Below, one piece after another: positions 40,994 to 47,355 of a stretch of 64,000 nucleotides of DNA. Origin of the DNA: Laedolimicola ammoniilytica (GTDB taxonomy: Bacteria > Bacillota > Clostridia > Lachnospirales > Lachnospiraceae); contig NZ_JAOQKC010000004.1 in the NCBI RefSeq assembly GCF_025567165.1, positions 1-64,000 on the forward strand, written 5' to 3'. The notes beneath the pieces are model-generated. The model ran no database searches, had not been told where the DNA came from, and saw only the letters and a program-made list of their open reading frames with translations. Each line of letters starts with the position of its first letter. Position 1 is the stretch's first letter. Position numbers and translations under genes: made by a program.

Positions 40994-41551
40994 ATGATTT
41001 CAGCAGGAGATTTTAGAAACGGCGTTACACTTGAGATTGAAGGCAACGTATATCAGATCATGGAGTTCCAGCATGTAAAGCCGGGTAAGGGCGCGGCTTT
41101 CGTAAGAACAAAGCTGAAGAACATCATCAACGGCGGCGTGGTTGAGAAGACCTTCCGTCCGACCGAGAAGTTCCCGGCAGCAAGAATCGACCGTGTAGAG
41201 ATGCAGTATCTGTACAACGACGGCGACCTGTACAACTTCATGAACACAGAGAACTACGATCAGATCGCTCTGAACAAGGATGATATCGGAGATTCCCTGA
41301 AGTTCGTAAAAGAGAACGAGATGGTTAAGGTATGTTCCTACAATGGCAACGTATTTGCAGTAGAGCCGCCTCTCTTCGTAGAGCTGGAGATCACAGATAC
41401 AGAGCCGGGCTTCAAGGGCGATACCGCTACAGGTGCAACCAAGCCGGCTACCGTAGAGACAGGCGCGGTTGTATATGTACCGCTGTTCGTAGAGCAGGGT
41501 GACAAGATTAAGATCGACACCCGTACAGGAGAGTACCTGTCCAGAGTATAA
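40994..41551 (+). CDS. efp: Elongation factor P
   Basis: 185 residues in three beta-barrel domains. The tip loop of domain I, HVKPGKGAAFVRTK (about residues 27-40), carries the lysine position that some bacteria modify; here it is flanked by PGKG as in lysyl- or 5-aminopentanol-type EF-P. The C-terminus has the conserved TGEYLSRV. EF-P relieves ribosome stalling at polyproline. AGGAGGAAG precedes ATG 40994. It has its own promoter and terminator, and codon use looks strongly biased, as expected for a highly expressed gene. Confidence 0.97.
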   Translation: MISAGDFRNGVTLEIEGNVYQIMEFQHVKPGKGAAFVRTKLKNIINGGVVEKTFRPTEKFPAARIDRVEMQYLYNDGDLYNFMNTENYDQIALNKDDIGDSLKFVKENEMVKVCSYNGNVFAVEPPLFVELEITDTEPGFKGDTATGATKPATVETGAVVYVPLFVEQGDKIKIDTRTGEYLSRV

Positions 41552-41566
41552 ATTTTGAATTTGGAG

Positions 41567-41606
41567 GAGCATTCCGCAGGAATAAAAGCTGCGGGGTGCT
41601 CTTTTT
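41567..41606 (+). terminator. Terminator after efp
   Basis: GAGCA (41567-41571)/TGCTC (41597-41601) and CCGCAG (41574-41579)/CTGCGG (41589-41594) form a stem with a small internal loop, followed by TTTTT. The 120 bp from here to the tRNA terminator hold nothing I can support. Confidence 0.85.
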
Positions 41607-41730
41607 CGCTTTATAGGAAATAATATGTTACATGAAAGTACGAAGGATTCCGATAGAGCAAAAAGCCCCTCCGGGGAATCGCGCTCGGCGCAGTGGTAGA
41701 TGGTTGCCAAAGCATCGTGCAGGCAAAATA

Positions 41731-41763
41731 AAAAGACCTGAACCGCAGGGATTCAGGTCTTTT
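41731..41763 (-). terminator. Terminator of the tRNA-Arg gene
   Basis: AAAAGACCTGAA (41731-41742) and TTCAGGTCTTTT (41752-41763) pair perfectly over 12 bp, just past the 3' end of the tRNA on the minus strand. Confidence 0.85.
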
Positions 41764-41769
41764 CGTAAC

Positions 41770-41842
41770 TGCATCTGACTAGATTCGAACTAGCGGCACC
41801 TGGCGTCGGAGGCCAGTGCTCTATCCACTGAGCTACAGATGC
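41770..41842 (-). tRNA. tRNA-Arg (anticodon CCG)
   Basis: Minus-strand cloverleaf: acceptor stem GCATCTG/CAGATGC, D-arm with AGCTCAGTGGATAGAGC, anticodon arm CTGGC-CTCCGAC-GCCAG with anticodon CCG, and T-arm CTAGTTCGAATCTAG. It reads CGG codons. The discriminator is A and no CCA is encoded, so CCA must be added after transcription. It has its own promoter and terminator. Confidence 0.95.
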
Positions 41843-41859
41843 ATATCTGCTACCTATCT

Positions 41860-41888
41860 ATATTACAACAAAACTTGCCGGTGTGCAA
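41860..41888 (-). promoter_or_regulatory. Promoter of the tRNA-Arg gene
   Basis: On the minus strand TTGCAC (41883-41888), 17 bp, TAATAT (41860-41865), about 18 bp upstream of the mature tRNA 5' end. Confidence 0.7.
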
Positions 41889-41931
41889 GCAAAAAATAAA
41901 AAAAGTTAAAAATGAAATTTTTATAAACTCC

Positions 41932-41960
41932 TTGCAAAAGGAAAACTCTCCCAGTATAAT
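41932..41960 (+). promoter_or_regulatory. Promoter of the DUF5688 gene
   Basis: TTGCAA (41932-41937), 17 bp, perfect TATAAT (41955-41960), leaving a leader of about 110 nt before the start at 42075. Confidence 0.75.
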
Positions 41961-42074
41961 GAGAACAACTTCAAAATTTCAGCAGCGCGTCGCTGCATCC
42001 TTCCCCGGGAAAGCAAAAGGGTAACTGAGAATACAAAAGCGAAGAAAACAGGACAGAGTATAGAAAGGAAAACG

Positions 42075-42965
42075 ATGAACTATCAGGAATTTATAGGTTC
42101 CGTGACGGGCTTTCTTCGCGAATCACTGCCCGGCGGGACGAAATTACAGCTGATCCCGCTGGAGAAAAATAACGGGGTCATCATGGACGGACTTTCCATC
42201 CGGAAGGAGGGAAAGCGGGTGGCGCCGATGATTTATCTGGACGCCTGGTACCGGGAATATCTGGATGGCAGATCGCTGCGCGGAATCTGCGATCAGATCC
42301 TGGAATGCTGCGAGGAGCCGGATTTGGAGAACCGCTTTGACGTGGATTTCTTCCGGAATCCGGAACGGGTGCGCCCTACAGTGGTGTACAAGCTGATTCA
42401 CTATGAGAAAAATAAGGAATTGCTGAAGGAGATTCCCCATCTCCCCTTTCTCGATCTGGCGGTAGTCTTTTACTGCCTGCTGACCGACACGCCGGTGGGA
42501 CATGCCACGGTGCTGATTCATAACAGTCATCTGGAGCTCTGGGGGAAGAACACTTCCTGGCTTTACAAGGCGGCCAGAGAGAATACGGAGCGGCTGCTGC
42601 CGGGGAAGCTGGTCAGCATGGAGGATATGATTTATGACCTGTCCGGAGGGCGGCAGGAAGCGGCCTATGCGGGCGTCCCCATGTACGTACTGACTAACAG
42701 CCGGAAATCCTACGGCGCGGCCTGCCTGCTCTATCCGGGAACTCTGGACAAATGCTTCCGACGGTTTGGGGAGAGCTACTATCTGCTGCCCAGCAGCGTC
42801 CATGAGGTAATCCTGATCCCGGTCTCTGCAGTGGCGGACAGCGGGGAGCTCTCTGCTTTGGTACGGGAAATGAACCGGACGCAGGTGCGGAATACAGAGG
42901 TCCTGTCGGACACGGTTTACTGTTATTCGGAACAGTCCGGCCGGTTGGAAATGATAGAAGTTTAA
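42075..42965 (+). CDS. DUF5688 family protein
   Basis: 296 residues, cytoplasmic, no membrane segments. The pattern of an N-terminal GGTKLQLIPLEKNNGVIMDGLSI (in part), APMIYLDAWYREY (about residues 50-62), DLAVVFYCLLTD (about 136-147) and a later MYVLTNSRKSYGAACLLYPG (about 208-227) fits DUF5688, a family common in Lachnospiraceae that is often present in several copies per genome. Function unknown. GAAAGGAAAACG stands before the ATG. It is monocistronic with a strong promoter. Confidence 0.75.
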   Translation: MNYQEFIGSVTGFLRESLPGGTKLQLIPLEKNNGVIMDGLSIRKEGKRVAPMIYLDAWYREYLDGRSLRGICDQILECCEEPDLENRFDVDFFRNPERVRPTVVYKLIHYEKNKELLKEIPHLPFLDLAVVFYCLLTDTPVGHATVLIHNSHLELWGKNTSWLYKAARENTERLLPGKLVSMEDMIYDLSGGRQEAAYAGVPMYVLTNSRKSYGAACLLYPGTLDKCFRRFGESYYLLPSSVHEVILIPVSAVADSGELSALVREMNRTQVRNTEVLSDTVYCYSEQSGRLEMIEV

Positions 42966-43025
42966 GAAATGTTATGGAATTTTCACAAATTTATCACAAT
43001 TTATGGTTGCCTTTTGCTCTCAAGT

Positions 43026-43057
43026 TTGTTACAATCGATTTGTTACGAAATTGTTAC
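43026..43057 (+). promoter_or_regulatory. WalR-like box upstream of the SH3b gene
   Basis: TGTTAC at 43041-43046 and again at 43052-43057, separated by exactly 5 bp, fits the WalR consensus TGTWAH-N5-TGTWAH. A third TGTTAC is at 43027-43032. The same stretch also reads as an imperfect palindrome GTTTGTTACAAT/ATTGTTACAAAC. It ends 26 bp before the start codon. Confidence 0.55.
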
Positions 43058-43083
43058 AAACTTGAAATGGCTTGGAGGCAACG

Positions 43084-44124
43084 ATGAAATCAGATAATAT
43101 AAAAGGATTTTTTGATAAGGAGAACTTCGGCGCATGGGTGACCGGACACAAGCGTCAGGTAGCAGTGGGCTGTATCGCCGCCTGCCTGGTGATTGCGGCG
43201 GGAGGCAGTGTCATCGGCAGCAGCAGGAATAAGAGCACGGAAGGCCAGGAGGGGGCTGTTGTGACCACCAGCGCAGCTGAGGACGCGGCGGCTGCAGAGA
43301 AGCAGGCAGTCGAGGAGGCCAATCCGCTGGAGCAGGACGCTTACCCGGAGGTCAATGAACTGGTGCAGAAGTACTATGAGGATATGTCCACCGGAGACGT
43401 GGAAGGTCTGGCATCTGTAGAGGATCAGATCAGCGAGGAGGAGCAGAACCGAATCCTGCGTTCCAGGGATCTGGTGGAGGGCTATCAGAATATCTCCTGC
43501 TATACCAAAAAGGGCCTGGAGGAGAATTCCTACCTGGTATTCGTGTACTATGAATTGAAGTTTGCACAGATTGATACCCCGGCGCCGGGACTTTCTCCGC
43601 TGTACGTCTACACCAATGACGAGGGCAATCTGGTCATTTTCAACGGCGAGGCAAGCGATGAGCTGAACGCTTACGTGCAGAAGGTGGCCCAGGATGACGA
43701 CGTGATGGCACTCCGCGAGGAGGTCAAGACCAAGTACGAGGAGGCCAAGGCCACAGACGAAAACCTGGCGAAGCAGGAGGAACGTTACCTGAAGATCGCC
43801 CAGGAGTCCGTTGCAAATGAGGAGACTGCGGAAGAGGAGACAAGCGCCGAGGAAACGACAGAGGAGACCCCGGAGGAGAGTACAGAGGAAACGGCGCAGG
43901 AGGAGGCTCCGGCAGAGAGTACTGGCAGCGCGACGGCCCAGAACCGTGAGACCCGCTTCAAGGAGAGCGTGCGTCTTCGCGCGGAGGCCAGCACAGACGC
44001 GGAGTATCTGGGAACCGCATATCAGGGCGAGCATGTCACCCAGATCGAGAGCTACGACAACGGTTGGAGCAAGATCAGCTACAGCGGCAAGGAGTGCTAC
44101 TGCAAGACTGAGTTCCTGGAGTAA
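43084..44124 (+). CDS. Membrane-anchored protein with C-terminal bacterial SH3 domain
   Basis: 346 residues. A cytoplasmic leader of about 28 residues, one membrane helix (about 29-48, VAVGCIAACLVIAAGGSVIG), an acidic spacer, a globular middle (about 75-215) resembling NTF2-like domains (VNELVQKYYEDMSTGDVEGLASV), a coiled and then E/T-rich low-complexity linker (about 215-290), and an SH3b domain (about 297-346, VRLRAEASTDAEYLG, WSKISYSGKECYCKTEFL). Topology places the SH3b domain outside, where such domains bind peptidoglycan peptides. Start ATG 43084 follows GGAGG. A WalR-like box upstream supports a cell-wall role. Confidence 0.8.
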   Translation: MKSDNIKGFFDKENFGAWVTGHKRQVAVGCIAACLVIAAGGSVIGSSRNKSTEGQEGAVVTTSAAEDAAAAEKQAVEEANPLEQDAYPEVNELVQKYYEDMSTGDVEGLASVEDQISEEEQNRILRSRDLVEGYQNISCYTKKGLEENSYLVFVYYELKFAQIDTPAPGLSPLYVYTNDEGNLVIFNGEASDELNAYVQKVAQDDDVMALREEVKTKYEEAKATDENLAKQEERYLKIAQESVANEETAEEETSAEETTEETPEESTEETAQEEAPAESTGSATAQNRETRFKESVRLRAEASTDAEYLGTAYQGEHVTQIESYDNGWSKISYSGKECYCKTEFLE

Positions 44125-44171
44125 GCAGAACCGAAGCAAAAGTGAATAAATTTTAAAAATCTCCATATTCT

Positions 44172-44202
44172 ATGAGCGAAAGCCCGGGTGGCAGACGCTC
44201 AT
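44172..44202 (+). other. Small hairpin in the leader of the next gene
   Basis: ATGAGCG (44172-44178) pairs perfectly with CGCTCAT (44196-44202), with a GC-rich loop including GCCCGGGTGGC. It ends a few bases before the SD of the gene starting at 44220, and may affect its translation. Alternatively it ends the SH3b transcript, although the T-run comes only 10 nt later. Confidence 0.4.
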
Positions 44203-44219
44203 GGAAAGGAGATTTTTTT

Positions 44220-44675
44220 ATGCTTACGAACGCAGATTTGGCGGTGCTGAATGAGGCCTACCGCAGCAGTCGCAAAGGGGTGGAGACCATCAACACGGTC
44301 ATCAGCAAGGTATACGACGATGATCTGGCCCTGGATCTGAACCGGCAGGCCGTGCATTTTCTGGCCTTTGAGAATAAGGCGGCGGAGGAGATACGAAAAG
44401 CCAGCGAACGGCCGGAGGCTGCCTCCGCAGTGGGAAAGGCGGCTGCCTGGACGGCTCTGCAGGCTGCTACCCTTATGAACACCAGCACCGGACATGTGGC
44501 CGAGCTGATGATCGAGGGCAACGCAAAGGGTATCACGGATCTGATGAAGGCGGTCAAGAAAAATCAGGAAGCGAAGCGGGAATACTGCGAGCTGGCGGAA
44601 GAGCTGATGGATTTCGAGGAGAAGAACATCGAATGTCTGAAAAATTATCTGGATGAATCGGGCAAGAAGGTGTAA
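44220..44675 (+). CDS. Small all-helical protein, function unknown
   Basis: 151 residues with long amphipathic helices and no signal peptide, cysteine cluster or membrane segment: about 5-28, 35-60, 70-110 and 112-148. The size and four-helix pattern recall ferritin-like proteins such as DUF2383, and VHFLAFENKAAEEIRK (histidine and glutamates in one helix) is compatible with this, but a full metal site cannot be traced. AAAGGAGA lies 8 bp before ATG 44220; the in-frame ATG at 44172 is inside the leader hairpin. It stands alone between the SH3b gene and gdhA. Confidence 0.65.
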   Translation: MLTNADLAVLNEAYRSSRKGVETINTVISKVYDDDLALDLNRQAVHFLAFENKAAEEIRKASERPEAASAVGKAAAWTALQAATLMNTSTGHVAELMIEGNAKGITDLMKAVKKNQEAKREYCELAEELMDFEEKNIECLKNYLDESGKKV

Positions 44676-44742
44676 AAACCTTAAAAATTTAAGTGATAAA
44701 TTCCAGAAGTGAAAAATTTTTTGGATTTTTTGTAAAAAACCC

Positions 44743-44771
44743 TTGCAAATGGAGAAAGACCATGGCATAAT
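44743..44771 (+). promoter_or_regulatory. Promoter of gdhA
   Basis: TTGCAA (44743-44748), 17 bp, CATAAT (44766-44771). Transcription would start about 10 bp before the attenuator-like hairpin. Confidence 0.65.
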
Positions 44772-44781
44772 AAACCACGAC

Positions 44782-44843
44782 AAAGGCGTCAAAAGGAAGC
44801 GTGAGAACAGGATTCGCGTTTCTATTTTGAAACGCCTTTTTTT
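44782..44843 (+). terminator. Attenuator-like hairpin in the gdhA leader
   Basis: The left arm AAAGGCG-TCAAAA (44782-44794) pairs with TTTTGAAACGCCTTT (44825-44839) except for a 2-nt bulge, and a seven-T run ends at 44843. The loop carries a smaller AAGCG/CGC(T)TT-like stem. It sits between the gdhA promoter and start, so it can only stop the gdhA leader transcript. Confidence 0.7.
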
Positions 44844-44887
44844 GTACCAGAAAATAAAAGGGAAATACACGAGGAGGAAACGAAAAA

Positions 44888-46222
44888 ATGTCTTATGTTG
44901 ATGAAGTGATCGAAGCAGTCGTTGCAAAAAACCCGGGTGAACCGGAGTTCCATCAGGCAGTCAAAGAGGTTCTGGAGTCCTTGCGTCCGGTAGTGGAAGC
45001 GCATGAGGAGCAGTACCGCAGAGAGGCAATTCTGGAGCGTCTGGTTGAGCCGGAGCGTCAGATTAAGTTCCGTGTTCCGTGGGTAGATGATAAAGGACAG
45101 GTTCAGGTAAACGTAGGTTACCGCGTACAGTTCAACAGCGCCATCGGACCGTACAAGGGAGGCCTTCGTCTCCATCCGTCCGTAAATGTGGGAATTATCA
45201 AGTTCCTGGGTTTTGAGCAGATCTTCAAAAATTCTCTGACCGGCCTGCCCATCGGCGGCGGCAAGGGCGGCTCTGATTTCGACCCGAAGGGCAAGTCTGA
45301 CCGTGAAGTTATGGCATTCTGCCAGAGCTTTATGACAGAGCTTTACAGACATATCGGAAAGGATACCGACGTTCCGGCAGGCGATATCGGAACCGGCGCA
45401 AGAGAGATTGGATATATGTATGGCCAGTATAAGAGACTGACCGGTCTCTATGAGGGTGTGCTGACAGGAAAGGGACTTTCCTACGGCGGATCTCTGGCCA
45501 GAACCGAGGCTACCGGCTACGGACTTCTGTATTTCACACAGGAAATGCTGAAGGCCAACGGCATCGACATCGCAGGCAAGACCGCTGCAGTATCCGGTTC
45601 CGGTAACGTAGCTATCTACGCCATCGAAAAGGCGACTCAGCTGGGCGTCAAGGTTTTGACCTGCAGCGACTCCAACGGCTGGGTATACGATCCGGAAGGC
45701 ATTGACGTGGCAGCCTTGAAGGAGATCAAAGAGGTAAACCGTGCCCGCCTGACTGAGTATAAGAAGTATCGTCCGAACTCCGAGTACCATGAAGGACGCG
45801 GCGTATGGAGCGTAAAGGTAGACCTGGCACTTCCGTGCGCGACCCAGAACGAGCTTCTGCTGGATGACGCAAAGGCACTGGCAGAAAATGGCTGCATCGC
45901 AGTGGCAGAGGGCGCAAATATGCCGACTACTCTGGAGGCTACACAGTACATTCAGGAGCACGGTATTCTGTTTGCACCGGGTAAGGCGTCCAACGCAGGC
46001 GGCGTAGCTACATCCGCACTGGAGATGTCCCAGAACAGCGAGCGTCTGAGCTGGACCTTCGAAGAGGTAGACGCAAAGCTTCAGAACATCATGGTAAATA
46101 TCTTCCACAACGCATCCGACGCTGCAGAGCGTTACGGCTACGCAAAGAACTATGTGGTAGGCGCGAACATCGCAGGCTTCGAGAAGGTTGTAAATGCTAT
46201 GCTGGCACAGGGAGTTTGCTAG
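44888..46222 (+). CDS. gdhA: NADP-type glutamate dehydrogenase
   Basis: 444 residues. The catalytic domain has the VNVGYRVQFNSAIGPYKGGLR block (about residues 70-95), the active lysine in LPIGGGKGGSDFDPKGKS (about 121-138), and DVPAGDIGTGAREIGYM. The Rossmann domain has VSGSGNVAIYAIEKA (about 237-251). This matches the hexameric small-subunit GDH that aminates 2-oxoglutarate. The residue after the second glycine-rich strand, CSDSNG (serine, not acidic), favours NADPH. AGGAGGAAAC precedes the ATG. Citrate synthase further down could supply 2-oxoglutarate. Confidence 0.95.
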   Translation: MSYVDEVIEAVVAKNPGEPEFHQAVKEVLESLRPVVEAHEEQYRREAILERLVEPERQIKFRVPWVDDKGQVQVNVGYRVQFNSAIGPYKGGLRLHPSVNVGIIKFLGFEQIFKNSLTGLPIGGGKGGSDFDPKGKSDREVMAFCQSFMTELYRHIGKDTDVPAGDIGTGAREIGYMYGQYKRLTGLYEGVLTGKGLSYGGSLARTEATGYGLLYFTQEMLKANGIDIAGKTAAVSGSGNVAIYAIEKATQLGVKVLTCSDSNGWVYDPEGIDVAALKEIKEVNRARLTEYKKYRPNSEYHEGRGVWSVKVDLALPCATQNELLLDDAKALAENGCIAVAEGANMPTTLEATQYIQEHGILFAPGKASNAGGVATSALEMSQNSERLSWTFEEVDAKLQNIMVNIFHNASDAAERYGYAKNYVVGANIAGFEKVVNAMLAQGVC

Positions 46223-46362
46223 TTACTGCTCACAGGCACTGTCCCGCGAGGTGTTTTGGCATGGATATGCCAAAGTCCCGAGTTGTGTAAGCGCGAATTT
46301 ACGCAGAATGCGTAAATTCTGTGCATCGCGAAGCGTGTTACTGGAACGCAGTGAACAGTAAC
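46222..46362. repeat. MITE-like intergenic element with terminal inverted repeats
   Basis: The ends GTTACTGCTCAC (46222-46233) and GTGAACAGTAAC (46351-46362) are complementary at 11 of 12 positions. Inside are perfect hairpins TTTGGCAT/ATGCCAAA (46255-46262/46267-46274) and GAATTTACGCA/TGCGTAAATTC (46295-46305/46309-46319). It begins at the last base of the gdhA stop codon and has no coding potential. Confidence 0.65.
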
Positions 46363-46398
46363 ATTTGCTAATCCCGTAAGACCTGGCTTGATTCTTCC

Positions 46399-46427
46399 TT
46401 GCTTCTGACGGAAATATCCAGTATAAT
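46399..46427 (+). promoter_or_regulatory. Strong sigma-A promoter with immediate downstream terminator
   Basis: TTGCTT (46399-46404), 17 bp, perfect TATAAT (46422-46427). The closest gene start is 177 bp away, and a terminator begins almost at the expected +1. Confidence 0.65.
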
Positions 46428-46429
46428 AG

Positions 46430-46476
46430 GCAGTGGTGAATGGATTTTAAAAATCCATTTGCCGCTGCTATTTTTT
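46430..46476 (+). terminator. Terminator just downstream of a promoter
   Basis: AATGGATTTT (46439-46448) pairs with AAAATCCATT (46450-46459), extended outward by GCAG/CTGC with small bulges, then TATTTTTT. It could give a transcript of only about 40 nt or act as attenuator for the downstream pseudouridine synthase gene. Confidence 0.65.
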
Positions 46477-46533
46477 CGCGGGCAACGAGCAAAAGTCCGT
46501 GCTTGCACGGGACCTTGGTGACTGCTGCGAAAA
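46471..46533. repeat. Short hairpin repeat before the pseudouridine synthase gene
   Basis: TTTTCGC...GGCA at the left is nearly complementary to TGCTGCGAAAA at the right; in the centre CCGTGC/GCACGG forms the tip. A further AAATGTG/CACATTT hairpin follows at 46540-46558. These, with the element at 46222-46362 and the promoter-terminator pair, fill the 381-bp gap. Confidence 0.5.
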
Positions 46534-46603
46534 CTTGGGAAATGTGAAGAGCACATTTCTCCTAGTTTATTTGCCTGTAAAATGAGGCAGGCGGGAGGAG
46601 ATT

Positions 46604-47344
46604 ATGGAAGAAATTCGTTTGAATAAATATCTGAGCGAAGCCGGCGTATGCTCGAGGCGCGAAGCGGACAGACTCATAGAGGCAGGCAAAGTGCTGATAG
46701 ACGGCGAACCAGCCCGGATGGGACAGCGCGTGCAGCCCGGACAGAAAGTCCAGGTGGGCGATACGATTCTCGGCGGAGAGAAAGAGGAGCAGATTCTGTT
46801 GGCAGTCTACAAGCCGCCTGGCGTCATCTGCACCACTGACCGGCGGGAGAAGAGCAACATCGTGGATTATGTGGGCTATCCCAGCCGTATTTATCCCATC
46901 GGAAGACTGGACAAGGATTCGGAAGGGCTGATCCTCATGACCAACGACGGCAGCCTGGTGAACCGGATGATGCGCTCCACGAACCATCATGAGAAGGAAT
47001 ACCTGGTGCGGGTCAATAAGCTCGTGACCGACGCCTTTTTGCAGAAGATGGCCTCCGGTGTACGGATTCGGAAGGTGGAAAAGGGAGAGGTCCTGCTGGA
47101 CGCTGTGACCCGCCCTTGCGAAGTGGAAAAACTTGGAAAATGCAGCTTCCGCATCGTGCTGACGCAGGGGTTGAACCGGCAGATCCGCCGTATGTGCGAG
47201 ACCCTCGGCTACCATGTGGAGCATCTGAAACGCATCCGCGTCCTGAACATCGAGCTGAAGGGCATGAAGCCCGGCACCTGGCGGAAAATCAACGACCGGG
47301 AGATGGCGGAGCTTCAGGAACTTCTGAAGGACTCTAAAAATTAG
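46604..47344 (+). CDS. RsuA/RluB/RluF-family pseudouridine synthase
   Basis: 246 residues. An S4 RNA-binding domain (about residues 1-60, RLNKYLSEAGVCSRREADRLI) is followed by the catalytic domain with IGRLDKDSEGLILMTNDG (about 97-114), which holds the catalytic aspartate, and the LTQGLNRQIRRMCETLGY block (about 186-203). The QGLNRQIRRM wording is closest to RluF/RluB-type enzymes acting on 23S rRNA; the exact site cannot be told. GGGAGGAG stands before the ATG. ligA follows after 11 bp, so the two probably share a transcript. Confidence 0.9.
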   Translation: MEEIRLNKYLSEAGVCSRREADRLIEAGKVLIDGEPARMGQRVQPGQKVQVGDTILGGEKEEQILLAVYKPPGVICTTDRREKSNIVDYVGYPSRIYPIGRLDKDSEGLILMTNDGSLVNRMMRSTNHHEKEYLVRVNKLVTDAFLQKMASGVRIRKVEKGEVLLDAVTRPCEVEKLGKCSFRIVLTQGLNRQIRRMCETLGYHVEHLKRIRVLNIELKGMKPGTWRKINDREMAELQELLKDSKN

Positions 47345-47355
47345 GAAGACAGAGC

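Noticed and set aside
41690..41730. Second tRNA or tRNA relic (GGCGCAGTGGTAGA-like D-arm)
   Set aside because: The match is limited to a D-arm-like string; no acceptor stem, anticodon arm or T-arm can be traced.
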